Positions 5,616 through 13,354 of a stretch of DNA of 22,108 nucleotides are shown here, in pieces. Where the stretch lies: NCBI GenBank assembly GCA_045540975.1, contig JAZQIE010000156.1, positions 1-22,108 on the forward strand, written 5' to 3'. The notes below the pieces were generated by a model. It did not search any database and had not been told where the DNA came from. It worked only from the letters and a program-made list of their open reading frames with translations. Every line of letters starts with the position of its first letter. The stretch's first letter is position 1. The position numbers and the translations under genes are program-made. The stretch is from SIG510 sp045540975 (lineage in GTDB: Bacteria > Bacillota > Clostridia > Oscillospirales > JAAYXM01).

Positions 5616-7073
5616 ATGACAGAATTTCTCAAAGAAAACAAAACACACACCGAAAACGGCGCGGTGACTTACGGCACAACCGCATCGGATTGTCTGGATT
5701 TATTTGCGACCGTGGGTGCGATTCGTTACGAGAGTGACGAGGAGATTACCAAACGGTTTCTGCGCGCCTTCACCGAGGACAAAACCCTTGCCATGAAGCT
5801 GCTGTTTTTCGCGCGCGACATCCGAGGGGGCTTGGGTGAGAGACGTGTCTTCCGCACCTGCCTGCGCTGGCTTGCACACAATGCACCGGATTCGGCGCGC
5901 AAGAATCTGCACGCGGTGGCGGAGTACGGCAGATACGATGACCTGCTCGCTTTATTCGGGACACCGCTTGAGTACGATGCCCTCGCACTCATTCGTGATC
6001 AACTCCGCGCGGACATCACCGCCATGAACGAGGGCGGGAGTGTCTCTTTGCTTGGGAAATGGCTTCCGTCTGTGAATGCCTCCAATCCCGAGACCGTGAA
6101 GGCGGCAAAGAAGATTGCGCGCTTTCTCAAAATCGAGGACCGTGCTTACCGCAAGACGCTCGTCCGTCTGCGCAAGCATCTGCGTATTTTGGAAAACAAC
6201 CTGCGCGAGCGGGATTACACCTTCGATTACGAAAAACAGCCGTCCAAAGCGCTGTTTAAGTACCGCGAGGCGTTTTTGCGCAACGACTTTGAACGCTACG
6301 GCGAATTCTTAAATCGGGTCGGGCAGGGGCGCGCGAAGTTACATACCGACACCCTTGTGCCGTACGAAGTCATCGCCCCGTTTTTTGAGCGAAACGTGAG
6401 CGAGGAGGAGTGCACCGCCATCGACACCACATGGAACGCCTTGCCGCCGCTTGCGAGCGAGGAGAACGCGCTGGTTGTGGTGGATGGGTCGGGCTCGATG
6501 TACGGCGGAAGAACACGCCCGATTACGGTTGCGCTCTCGCTTGGGATTTATTTTGCCGAGCAAAACCGCGGGAAGTTTCACAATCATTTCATCACCTTCT
6601 CGGAGAATCCGCGCCTTGTGGAAATCAAGGGGGAGACCATTTTGGAGAAGGTGCGCTATTGCGCGAGCTTCAACGAGGTGGCAAACACCAATCTGTTGCG
6701 GGTGTTTGAACTGATTTTGGACACCGCAATCGATCACAACCTGCCGCAGGAGGAACTCCCCAAAACCCTGTACATCGTCTCGGATATGGAGTTTGACCTC
6801 TGCACAAGGGATGCATCTCTCACCAACTTCGAATCCGCGAAGCGGATGTTTGAGGAGGAGGGATACACCCTGCCGCGCGTGGTGTTCTGGAATGTGGAAA
6901 GCCGAAACAACCATCAGCCGATCACCAAAAACGAGCAGGGGGTCGCGCTTGTCTCGGGCTGCACACCCAAGCTGTTTTCCATGGTCGCGGACGGAAGCGT
7001 GTCCGACATGACCCCGTATGATTTGATGCTGGAAATCTTAAACAGCGCGCGCTATGACCAAATCGCGGCATGA
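5616..7073 (+). CDS. DUF2828 protein: TROVE-like helical domain plus vWA domain (Ro60-like)
   Basis: A 485-residue protein. Residues 1-275 are alpha-helical and carry the family signature L-F-F-A-R-D-I-R-G-G-L-G-E-R-R-V-F-R (63-80). They are rich in Arg and Lys, as expected for RNA binding. Residues about 283-480 form a von Willebrand A domain with a complete MIDAS: D290-G-S292-G-S294, T359 in N-T-N, and D390 in V-S-D-M-E-F-D. This helical-plus-vWA architecture matches Ro60/Rsr (TROVE) proteins, which bind Y RNAs and misfolded RNAs; the functional parallel is inference. The ATG at 5616 has AAAGGAG 8 nt upstream. An open frame runs back to 5379 but crosses the structured RNA and is rejected as coding. 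It follows the RNA array directly and overlaps a 24-codon ORF by ATGA. Confidence 0.87.
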   Translation: MTEFLKENKTHTENGAVTYGTTASDCLDLFATVGAIRYESDEEITKRFLRAFTEDKTLAMKLLFFARDIRGGLGERRVFRTCLRWLAHNAPDSARKNLHAVAEYGRYDDLLALFGTPLEYDALALIRDQLRADITAMNEGGSVSLLGKWLPSVNASNPETVKAAKKIARFLKIEDRAYRKTLVRLRKHLRILENNLRERDYTFDYEKQPSKALFKYREAFLRNDFERYGEFLNRVGQGRAKLHTDTLVPYEVIAPFFERNVSEEECTAIDTTWNALPPLASEENALVVVDGSGSMYGGRTRPITVALSLGIYFAEQNRGKFHNHFITFSENPRLVEIKGETILEKVRYCASFNEVANTNLLRVFELILDTAIDHNLPQEELPKTLYIVSDMEFDLCTRDASLTNFESAKRMFEEEGYTLPRVVFWNVESRNNHQPITKNEQGVALVSGCTPKLFSMVADGSVSDMTPYDLMLEILNSARYDQIAA

Positions 7074-7144
7074 GAGAATACGGTTTTACACGGGTCTATG
7101 TCGAGGACAGCGCGTGGGTGCGGACGGTTTGGAATACTGCCTAA
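7070..7144 (+). CDS. 24-residue small ORF coupled to the DUF2828 gene
   Basis: The ATG at 7070 overlaps the DUF2828 stop codon in the arrangement ATGA, typical of translational coupling. The 24-residue product starts M-R-E-Y-G-F-T-R-V-Y-V-E-D and contains two tryptophans (S-A-W-V-R-T-V-W-N). I recognise no family. It ends 6 nt before a terminator. It could be a real micropeptide, the stump of a lost gene, or chance; there is no separate ribosome-binding site beyond the coupling. Confidence 0.35.
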   Translation: MREYGFTRVYVEDSAWVRTVWNTA

Positions 7145-7150
7145 ACAAGA

Positions 7151-7184
7151 AACACCCGAGAATTTCTCTCGGGTGTTGTGTTTA
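7151..7184. terminator. Terminator between the convergent DUF2828 and SLH genes
   Basis: AACACCCGAGA pairs perfectly with TCTCGGGTGTT (7151-7176), followed by a GT-rich, T-containing tail on the plus strand. It lies between two converging genes and probably serves both, though neither T-run is strong. Confidence 0.7.
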
Positions 7185-7188
7185 TTGT

Positions 7189-8238
7189 CTATTCCAAAAG
7201 GGATTCGTAGGGGCCGTAAACCACCGAGATGTACTCGGTGCCGTCCTCGGAAAGGAGGGTGCCGATCATCACACCGCGCTCCCCGTTGCGATACACGAGG
7301 AAGGTGCGCTCATCCTCACTCAAGGCAAAGCCTTGGTAGATATAGCCATGCTTTTCAAGCTCGGCGGCATAGAGATTGACGAAATCCTTCCCGTATCTGC
7401 TGTCGAGCACCGCCTCCGAGGAGTAAAGATAGCGGATGAGATCGTCAAAGCGCTTGTTGGAATGCGCCGAGACCCGAACCACAACCCCGAAATCGGGAAC
7501 GTCGGTGTACGGGTAGCAATACAGATTGCTTTCCGTCGCTTTTTTCTCAAATTCCACGGTCTTGCGCAGGGAGGGGTCTACCATACGGGTCGCAATGGTG
7601 GAAACCTCGGAGCGACGGATACTGCTGTACGGAGCAAAGGTGCCGTAGGTGTCATTTCCTGTCAGGACACCTGCGCGGTAGAACTGATACACCGCATCGG
7701 TGAAGTAAATCCCCGGCGCAACATCGGGGATTGCGCCATCCTCAATCGTGTTGATTGCGGCAAATTCGCTCTCGGGCAGCGCCTTGCTGAACAAAAACGC
7801 AAAATCCGCGCGGCGAATGGACTCGGTCGCGCTAAGCTCCGAGGTGCCGACAATCAGAATATCCGCGGACCCCGAAATCCAGCCGTTTGCCGCCGCGTAA
7901 TTCAAATACACGTCGTACCACGGTGCGCCCTGCTCAAACTCGGCTTTTCCGGTGTTGTAGATGCTGTGGATACGGCAGGCAAGCGCAATCGCCTCGGCAA
8001 CCGTCATCTCGCCCGACGGGGAAAATGCGGTCTCGCTTTTGCCCTTCACAAGCCCCAGTTCATAGGAGAGTGCCACGCTTTCGTAAAACCAATCCGACGC
8101 GGAAACGTCCAAAAACCGTCCGTCATATTCGTTTGTCGCGGTGAAGTTTGAAAGCCCCGCCGCGTGCGCCTCGTTTACCGCAACCGCGAATGACAGCAGC
8201 ATGGTTACGCACAAAAGCAGTGCAAGTGTTTTTCTCAT
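7189..8238 (-). CDS. SLH domain surface protein
   Basis: A 349-residue exported protein. The signal peptide is MRKTLALLLC... ending A-H-A near residue 26. Three S-layer-homology repeats follow: F-L-D-V-S-A-S-D-W-F-Y-E-S-V-A-L-S-Y-E-L-G-L-V-K-G (about 42-95), a diverged W-Y-D-V-Y-L-N-Y-A-A-A-N-G-W-I-S-G (about 107-165), and I-P-D-V...Y-F-T-D-A-V-Y-Q-F-Y-R-A-G-V-L-T-G (about 170-225). SLH repeats bind pyruvylated secondary wall polymers and hold proteins at the cell surface. The C-terminal 120 residues are not a family I recognise; they contain Y-T-D-V-P-D-F-G-V-V-V-R-V and end in short beta-like strands. AAAGGATG and a good sigma-A promoter support the start. Confidence 0.88.
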   Translation of the reverse strand: MRKTLALLLCVTMLLSFAVAVNEAHAAGLSNFTATNEYDGRFLDVSASDWFYESVALSYELGLVKGKSETAFSPSGEMTVAEAIALACRIHSIYNTGKAEFEQGAPWYDVYLNYAAANGWISGSADILIVGTSELSATESIRRADFAFLFSKALPESEFAAINTIEDGAIPDVAPGIYFTDAVYQFYRAGVLTGNDTYGTFAPYSSIRRSEVSTIATRMVDPSLRKTVEFEKKATESNLYCYPYTDVPDFGVVVRVSAHSNKRFDDLIRYLYSSEAVLDSRYGKDFVNLYAAELEKHGYIYQGFALSEDERTFLVYRNGERGVMIGTLLSEDGTEYISVVYGPYESLLE

Positions 8239-8269
8239 CGTAAATCATCCTTTCCGAAATTGTGCTTCT

Positions 8270-8298
8270 ATCATATACCCGAAACCCACAACTGTCAA
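8270..8298 (-). promoter_or_regulatory. Sigma-A promoter of the SLH gene
   Basis: On the minus strand TTGACA (8298-8293) is followed after 17 nt by TATGAT (8275-8270), 32 nt before the start codon. Confidence 0.8.
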
Positions 8299-8300
8299 TG

Positions 8301-8333
8301 GAAAAAAGAGCACCCGAGGGAATTCCCTCGGTT
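8301..8333 (-). terminator. Terminator of the pot operon
   Basis: Read on the minus strand, AACCGAGGG, loop AATT, CCCTCGGGT, then CTCTTTTTT. It starts 11 nt after the PotCD stop codon and ends just upstream of the SLH promoter. Confidence 0.85.
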
Positions 8334-8343
8334 GTTTTCTTCT

Positions 8344-10236
8344 TTATCCCGCGTTGGAGGCGGCAATTTTGACTTTACTCCACAGATTACTTAAAATCTT
8401 GCGGATTTCCTCGTTGTAGGTAAAGACCTCGTCGTTTTCGTTGTCGGTGCGGTATTCATAGGCGTTGATGCCTTCAAAGTCGCCGCCCGGACCGTAGAGG
8501 TCTTGGAATACCTCCTCGTTGGTTGCGGTGTAGCCGACATAACTCGAGTTGTCATACGCGCCGTCATACGCCGCGGCATAGTTGATAAACGCGTGGGCAA
8601 GCTCGGGGTTTTTGGCGTTTTTCGGGATGACCATTGCATCCGACCACTGGTTGGTACCGCTCTCGGGCAGGTAGAAGCCCATGTCCTCGTTTTCCGACAT
8701 GATATACGTTGCATCGCCCGAGTAGATAAGCCCCAGCGCCTTTCTGCCCTGCGCCATATTGTCGATAATCTCGTCGGTGACGATTTCGGGCTCCATGGTG
8801 CGGACACATTGGAGCAGCCACTCATACGCCTCGTTGATTTCGTCCTCGTTTTCGGTGTTCATGGAATACCCCAAGGCTTTGAGCGCCATCATGAAACTGT
8901 CACGCTCGGAGTCGTAGAGGTAAATATCACCGCGGTACTTTTCGTTCAGGAAGATATTGTACCCCTCACGCTCAAGGTCTTCGAGCGAGACCTTGGTGGT
9001 GTCATACACAATGCCCACCATACCGCAGAAGTACGGCACCGAGTACTCGTTTTGCGGGTCGTAGGGGAGACCGCGCAAATGGTCGGAGATATTGTCCATA
9101 CAAGTGATTTGGCTGTGGTCGAGCTTTTGGAGGAGGTCTTCCGCAATCAGCCGCTCAATCATGTAATCACTCGGGACCAAAATATCATACGCGGCACCGT
9201 TTGCCACCTTGATGTACATCTGCTCGTTGGAATCGAAGTTTTCCATGACCACGGTCGCACCCGTGAGCTCCTCGAAATCCGAGAGGATGTTCTCGCCCGT
9301 GTATTCACCCCAGGTGTAGAAGTACAAGGTCTCGCCCTCAAACGGCAGGTATCCGTCTCCGCGCTTCCAGTTGGAGAAAAGCCCGATCGAGAGCGCAAGC
9401 ACCACCGCAATCGCAACCGGCGCAATCCAGCGGCGGTGACCGATTTCCGCCTTCTTTTGGCGCTTTGCCGCAAGGAGGGGGAGCAGGTTGATGGCAAGGA
9501 GCAAGACCGTGATGATGACCACAACGAGTGTGGAAATCGCGTTGATGCTCGGGTTGATGCGCTTACTCATGGTATAGACCATGATACTCAAATTCTTCAC
9601 CCCGCCGCCCGTGACGAAATACGAAATGATGAAATCGTCAATGGACATGGTAAACGCAATCAGCGCACCCGAGACAATGCCCGGTGCGATTTGCGGCACA
9701 ATGACCTTGGTGAGCGCTTGCCACGGGGTCGCACCCAGGTCCATCGCGGCATCCGCGAGGTTTGGGTCAAGCGAGCGGATTTTCGGCATGACCGAGAGCA
9801 TGACATACGGGATACAAAACGCAATATGTGCAAGCAGCATGGTCGCATATCCCTTCTCGATACGGAAGGTGATAAAGAGGAGCATAAACCCGATCGCGGT
9901 GACGATTTCGGGGTTCATGAGGGGGAGGTTGTTGACCTGCGCCATCACCTCACGCACAATACGGCGGGATTTGCTCAGCCCGATTGCCGAAATCGTACCC
10001 ACCACGGTGGAAATCGCGGTGGCAAGAAGCGCCACCGAGAAGGTGGTGTATAACGCCTGCATCATATCGCGGGATTCCAGCATATGCCGATACCAGCGCA
10101 GAGAGAAGCCGGAAAACGCGGTGAGGGATTTGCTTTCGTTGAAGGAGAACACGATCATATACAGAATGGGGAGGTAGAAGAAGACGATCATGAGCGCCAT
10201 CAGGATTTTTCCGAAGATACGGTTTGACTGCTTCAT
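8344..10236 (-). CDS. potCD: Spermidine/putrescine ABC transporter permease-substrate-binding fusion (PotC-PotD)
   Basis: A 630-residue fusion. Residues 1-260 are a PotC-type permease with hydrophobic helices and the EAA loop L-A-D-A-A-M-D-L-G-A-T-P-W-Q-A (160-174), which docks on the ATPase. A further membrane helix (271-288) leads into a PotD-type periplasmic-fold binding protein (300-620), so the binding domain is tethered outside the membrane. Polyamine-contacting residues known in E. coli PotD can be matched by eye: W309 and Y312 in T-W-G-E-Y, S356/Y358 in P-S-D-Y, D442, W531-S-D533 and Y569 in V-G-Y-T. The tryptophan expected at 505 is tyrosine. It begins 1 nt after the PotB stop, with GGAAAGGAGG inside the end of potB. 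Confidence 0.92.
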   Translation of the reverse strand: MKQSNRIFGKILMALMIVFFYLPILYMIVFSFNESKSLTAFSGFSLRWYRHMLESRDMMQALYTTFSVALLATAISTVVGTISAIGLSKSRRIVREVMAQVNNLPLMNPEIVTAIGFMLLFITFRIEKGYATMLLAHIAFCIPYVMLSVMPKIRSLDPNLADAAMDLGATPWQALTKVIVPQIAPGIVSGALIAFTMSIDDFIISYFVTGGGVKNLSIMVYTMSKRINPSINAISTLVVVIITVLLLAINLLPLLAAKRQKKAEIGHRRWIAPVAIAVVLALSIGLFSNWKRGDGYLPFEGETLYFYTWGEYTGENILSDFEELTGATVVMENFDSNEQMYIKVANGAAYDILVPSDYMIERLIAEDLLQKLDHSQITCMDNISDHLRGLPYDPQNEYSVPYFCGMVGIVYDTTKVSLEDLEREGYNIFLNEKYRGDIYLYDSERDSFMMALKALGYSMNTENEDEINEAYEWLLQCVRTMEPEIVTDEIIDNMAQGRKALGLIYSGDATYIMSENEDMGFYLPESGTNQWSDAMVIPKNAKNPELAHAFINYAAAYDGAYDNSSYVGYTATNEEVFQDLYGPGGDFEGINAYEYRTDNENDEVFTYNEEIRKILSNLWSKVKIAASNAG

Positions 10237-10237
10237 G

Positions 10238-11074
10238 CTACTCCTCCTTTCCGCCGCGGTTACGGTTTTCCACCTTCCGCACCGCCATCATCATGAGCAT
10301 CATGATGACCGCCATGACCATGGAAATCGCGCTGCCGAAGTTCCATTCGCCAACCGTGATAAACTGATTCTCGATGAGGTTACCGATTAAGAAATACTGA
10401 CCGCCGCCCAAGAGCTTCGGGATGAAGAACGAGGAGACCGCAGGCAAGAACACCAGCGTAATCCCGTTGATGACACCCGGAAGGGAGAGCGGCAGGGTGA
10501 CTCTGCGGAAGGTTGCAGAAGGTCTCGCGCCAAGGTCGGCACTCGCCTCGAGGAGGGATGCGTCCATCTTGCAAAGCGAGGTGTTAATCTGCAGAATCAT
10601 AAAGGGCAGGAAGTTATACACCATGCCAAGCAGCACCGCGCCCTCGGTGTACAAAAGCTCGCCCTCGGAAAGTCCGAACAGTCCCAGAATCTGCGCAATC
10701 AGACCGCCCTCGGAGAGAAGCCCAATCCAGGCATAGGTGCGCACTAACATATTAATCCAGGTGGGCAGGGTGATGCAGAGCACCAGAATATTTTGCATTT
10801 TCTCGGATGAGCGGGAGATGAAATACGCGGCGGGATAGCCGAGTAAGAGACAAATCACCGTGGTTTCAAGCGCAATCCAAAGCGAGCGCCCCAGCACGAT
10901 GAGGAAGTCGGGGTCGGTAAAGAATTTTTGATAATGCTCCAGCGTAAGTGAGAACGAGACGATGGCGTTGCCGTGGCGGGTGAAGGAATAGAGCGCGATG
11001 AGTGCCATCGGCAAAATCAGCATGAGTGCCGCCCACACGATATACGGGAGCGCGAGTTGTGAAAACCGTTTCAT
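10238..11074 (-). CDS. potB: Spermidine/putrescine ABC transporter permease PotB
   Basis: A 278-residue inner-membrane permease with about six hydrophobic helices. The N-terminus is M-K-R-F-S-Q-L-A-L-P-Y-I-V-W-A-A-L. The EAA coupling loop reads L-L-E-A-S-A-D-L-G-A-R-P-S-A-T-F (residues about 173-188). It pairs with the PotC half of the fusion to form the translocation channel for polyamines. Its ATG follows the PotA stop codon directly (TAA-ATG), and its 3' end carries the ribosome-binding site for potCD. Length and motif fit PotB/PotH, with PotB favoured by the operon. The C-terminus is basic (R-K-V-E-N-R-N-R-G-G-K), on the cytoplasmic side. Confidence 0.93.
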   Translation of the reverse strand: MKRFSQLALPYIVWAALMLILPMALIALYSFTRHGNAIVSFSLTLEHYQKFFTDPDFLIVLGRSLWIALETTVICLLLGYPAAYFISRSSEKMQNILVLCITLPTWINMLVRTYAWIGLLSEGGLIAQILGLFGLSEGELLYTEGAVLLGMVYNFLPFMILQINTSLCKMDASLLEASADLGARPSATFRRVTLPLSLPGVINGITLVFLPAVSSFFIPKLLGGGQYFLIGNLIENQFITVGEWNFGSAISMVMAVIMMLMMMAVRKVENRNRGGKEE

Positions 11075-12652
11075 TTAGAATACCATCCTTGACATGACAT
11101 GGATATCCTCGGGGAAGAAGGTGAGACCCACTTCACTTCCCACCTCGGAATAATCCGTGGTGTGAATCTTAAATTCGCGGCCTGTGGTCCAGAAGGTGAT
11201 TTTGTAAACCCCTTCCTTGACGTCCTCGGGCTCGAAATCGTAATCCACCGCGAGGTCCACACTCTCGTCCTCGTTGGTGAGCTTCCAGCCCTGAGCGCTC
11301 GCCCAGGTCTTCAGGTCGGTATCCAGCGCCTGAGATTCCAAAATCTCGTCCACGGTCTTAAAGAAGTTAAACGCCATGACACCTTCGTTTGCCTTTTCGT
11401 TTTTGACAAACGGCTGATTCACCACGAAAATTGTGCGCTCAATACTCGTGCCTTTTGCGGTGGTGAAGGTAACGGGGTACTGCCCCAACTCTTCTTTTAA
11501 GTCATACTCAATCTTTGCAATCGAGACGTAATCCTCGGTTTCGGTGTCCCACGCCTGCGCATTCGAGCGCGCGATGATTTCCTTATCGTCGAGGTCTTTG
11601 ACGTCCTCCAAATCCACATAGAAGTTGGACGCGCTGATTTTCTCCGACCCGTCCGCACTTGTGACATCCTGATTGCGGATGACACTCATATCCACCGTGA
11701 CACTTGTGCCCGGCACGGTCTCCACAATGATTTCGTAATGCACACCCTTAAAGAGTACGCTGAGCACCTCGCCGTTCATCTTGCCCTTGCCGACTTCTAC
11801 AATGTCGATATCCTCGGGGCGGATGACCACATCCACAGGCTCGTTTTCCTTAAAGCCGACATCCACACAGTCGAATGTGATGTCGTCGAAAATCACCTTG
11901 CGGTCTTCGGGCATGATGCCGGGCAAGATGTTGCTCTCGCCGATGAAGTTTGCCACAAAGCGGTTGGCGGGCTCGTTGTAAATGTCCTCGGGAGTACCCA
12001 CCTGCAGAATCTCACCGTCCTTCATGACCACGATTTTGTCCGACATGGTGAGCGCTTCTTCCTGGTCATGGGTGACAAAGATAAAGGTGATGCCGACCTC
12101 CTGCTGGATACGTTTGAGCTCGTACTGCATCTCCTTGCGGAGCTTTAAGTCCAGCGCGGCAAGCGGCTCGTCAAGAAGCAGTACCTTCGGCTCGTTGACC
12201 AGTGCGCGCGCAATCGCAACACGCTGCTGCTGACCGCCCGAGAGCAGGGTGGTGTTTTTGTTCTCATAGCCTTCAAGACCGATGAGTTTTAACATCTTCA
12301 TGACCTTCTGGTCAATGACGTCTTTACTCATCTTCTTGATTTTGAGACCGAATGCGATGTTCTCATACACACTCAGATGGGGGAAAAGCGCGTATTTCTG
12401 AAACACGGTGTTCAGCTCGCGCTTATACGGGGGGATTTGGGAAATCTCCGCCCCGTCAAAAATTACGCTTCCCTCATCCGCGTCCAGAAAACCGCCGAGG
12501 ATCCGAAGTAAGGTGGTCTTGCCGCAGCCGGACGGCCCGAGCAGGGTGACAAATTCGTTCTCAAAAATATCGAGATTGACCCCTTTTAGTACCACTTGAC
12601 CGTCAAAACTTTTGACAATATTGCGAAATTCAATCAGTTTTTTCTGTTCCAT
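11075..12652 (-). CDS. potA: Spermidine/putrescine ABC transporter ATPase PotA with a large insertion in the TOBE region
   Basis: A 525-residue ATPase, far longer than typical PotA (roughly 350-380). The nucleotide-binding domain is complete: Walker A G-P-S-G-C-G-K-T (39-46), Q-loop Q85, signature L-S-G-G-Q (137-141), Walker B V-L-L-L-D-E (157-162) and switch H195. The regulatory TOBE part starts near 290 (M-N-G-E-V-L-S-V-L-F-K-G) and resumes only near 495 (H-T-T-D-Y-S-E-V-G-S-E-V-G-L). Between them about 170 extra residues include an Ig-like stretch (E-L-G-Q-Y-P-V-T-F-T-T-A-K-G-T-S) and a helical part. The ATG at 12652 sits 8 nt after AAGGAG; a GTG at 12661 overlaps that site and is rejected. 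Confidence 0.93.
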   Translation of the reverse strand: MEQKKLIEFRNIVKSFDGQVVLKGVNLDIFENEFVTLLGPSGCGKTTLLRILGGFLDADEGSVIFDGAEISQIPPYKRELNTVFQKYALFPHLSVYENIAFGLKIKKMSKDVIDQKVMKMLKLIGLEGYENKNTTLLSGGQQQRVAIARALVNEPKVLLLDEPLAALDLKLRKEMQYELKRIQQEVGITFIFVTHDQEEALTMSDKIVVMKDGEILQVGTPEDIYNEPANRFVANFIGESNILPGIMPEDRKVIFDDITFDCVDVGFKENEPVDVVIRPEDIDIVEVGKGKMNGEVLSVLFKGVHYEIIVETVPGTSVTVDMSVIRNQDVTSADGSEKISASNFYVDLEDVKDLDDKEIIARSNAQAWDTETEDYVSIAKIEYDLKEELGQYPVTFTTAKGTSIERTIFVVNQPFVKNEKANEGVMAFNFFKTVDEILESQALDTDLKTWASAQGWKLTNEDESVDLAVDYDFEPEDVKEGVYKITFWTTGREFKIHTTDYSEVGSEVGLTFFPEDIHVMSRMVF

Positions 12653-12664
12653 TCTACCCACTCC

Positions 12665-13198
12665 TTAAAACCATGGGGGCGTGGTCACCCAAAGTACCTT
12701 GGCGTCGCTTGCCCCGTGATTGTATAAATAATGCGATTTTGACCCGTCGAAATAAAAGGTCTCGCCGGGCTTTAACTTCATTTTCTTACTGCCGCGCACC
12801 AAGGTGACGGTTCCTTTGAGCACATAGCCGAATTCCTCGCCCTTGTGTGTGGAAAGTTCCATGCTCCTTGCCCGCGGCGAGAGTGTGAGCACAATCGGCT
12901 CCATCTCGTTTTTCTGCGCGTTCGGGACCACCCACTCGATTTTGTAATCCTCGCGCACGTCCTCAAAAAAGTCCTGCGCGGAGAACACAATCTTCTCCTC
13001 GGGCTCTTCGTGGAAAAAGTCGGAGAGATTGGTCCCCAGCGCCTCCAAAATATCCACAAGCGTTGCAATGCTCGGTGCGGTGAGGTCGCGTTCCACCTGC
13101 GATAAAAACCCCTTGGTGAGTTCGCTTCGGGACGCCAAATCCCCAAGCGTCAACCCGTTGAGCTGCCGCAGTTCTTTGATTTTCCTGCCGATGTCCAT
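12665..13198 (-). CDS. XRE-family regulator with cupin domain (PuuR-like), first gene of the pot operon
   Basis: A 177-residue regulator. Residues 4-62 form an XRE helix-turn-helix (I-G-R-K-I-K-E-L-R-Q-L-N-G-L-T-L-G-D-L-A, then T-K-G-F-L-S-Q-V-E-R). Residues about 98-175 form a small cupin barrel (H118-K-G-E-E-F-G-Y-V-L-K-G-T-V, then G-E-T-F-Y-F-D-G-S-K-S-H156). This is the architecture of PuuR and other polyamine-responsive repressors, in which the cupin senses the ligand. It is co-transcribed with potA (12 nt between stop and start, with the potA ribosome-binding site over its stop), so autoregulated control of polyamine uptake is likely. The start at 13198 has GGAGGGG upstream; in-frame starts further out overlap the promoter. 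Confidence 0.9.
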   Translation of the reverse strand: MDIGRKIKELRQLNGLTLGDLASRSELTKGFLSQVERDLTAPSIATLVDILEALGTNLSDFFHEEPEEKIVFSAQDFFEDVREDYKIEWVVPNAQKNEMEPIVLTLSPRARSMELSTHKGEEFGYVLKGTVTLVRGSKKMKLKPGETFYFDGSKSHYLYNHGASDAKVLWVTTPPWF

Positions 13199-13247
13199 AA
13201 AAACCCCTCCGGTTTTGTTATACCAAACTTTTTGTTTGCGAGAATAT

Positions 13248-13275
13248 ATTATACCACTTTCCCGAAAGTTTGCAA
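13248..13275 (-). promoter_or_regulatory. Promoter and candidate operator of the XRE-pot operon
   Basis: On the minus strand TTGCAA (13275-13270), 16 nt, then TATAAT (13253-13248). The spacer contains the inverted repeat ACTTTC-GG-GAAAGT, which places a probable repressor site exactly between the two boxes. A second inverted repeat, CAAAC/GTTTG around TTTTT, lies at about 13224-13238, downstream of the -10 box. Confidence 0.8.
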
Positions 13276-13293
13276 TAGGTAAACCGCAAAAAG

Positions 13294-13322
13294 TTGACAA
13301 GTTTCACAAGCTGTGTTAAGAT
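13294..13322 (+). promoter_or_regulatory. Promoter of the cobalamin-riboswitch transcript
   Basis: A perfect TTGACA (13294-13299), 17 nt, then TAAGAT (13317-13322). It is divergent from the pot promoter, with 18 nt between the two -35 boxes, so a protein bound to one could affect both. Confidence 0.75.
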
Positions 13323-13354
13323 GTCAAAAACGAATAAGACATACAATCGTCCCG

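Noticed and set aside
7054..8151. 365-codon plus-strand ORF opposite the SLH gene
   Set aside because: Antisense shadow. It starts inside the DUF2828 gene and crosses the terminator hairpin.
8503..10053. Long plus-strand ORF of 516 codons opposite potCD
   Set aside because: It is antisense to a clearly recognisable fusion gene. It is rich in His/Arg/Asp, typical of the mirror frame of GC-rich coding DNA, and has no ribosome-binding site or family resemblance.
12653..12661. GTG start for PotA
   Set aside because: It overlaps the AAGGAG site. The ATG at 12652 has the right 8-nt spacing.
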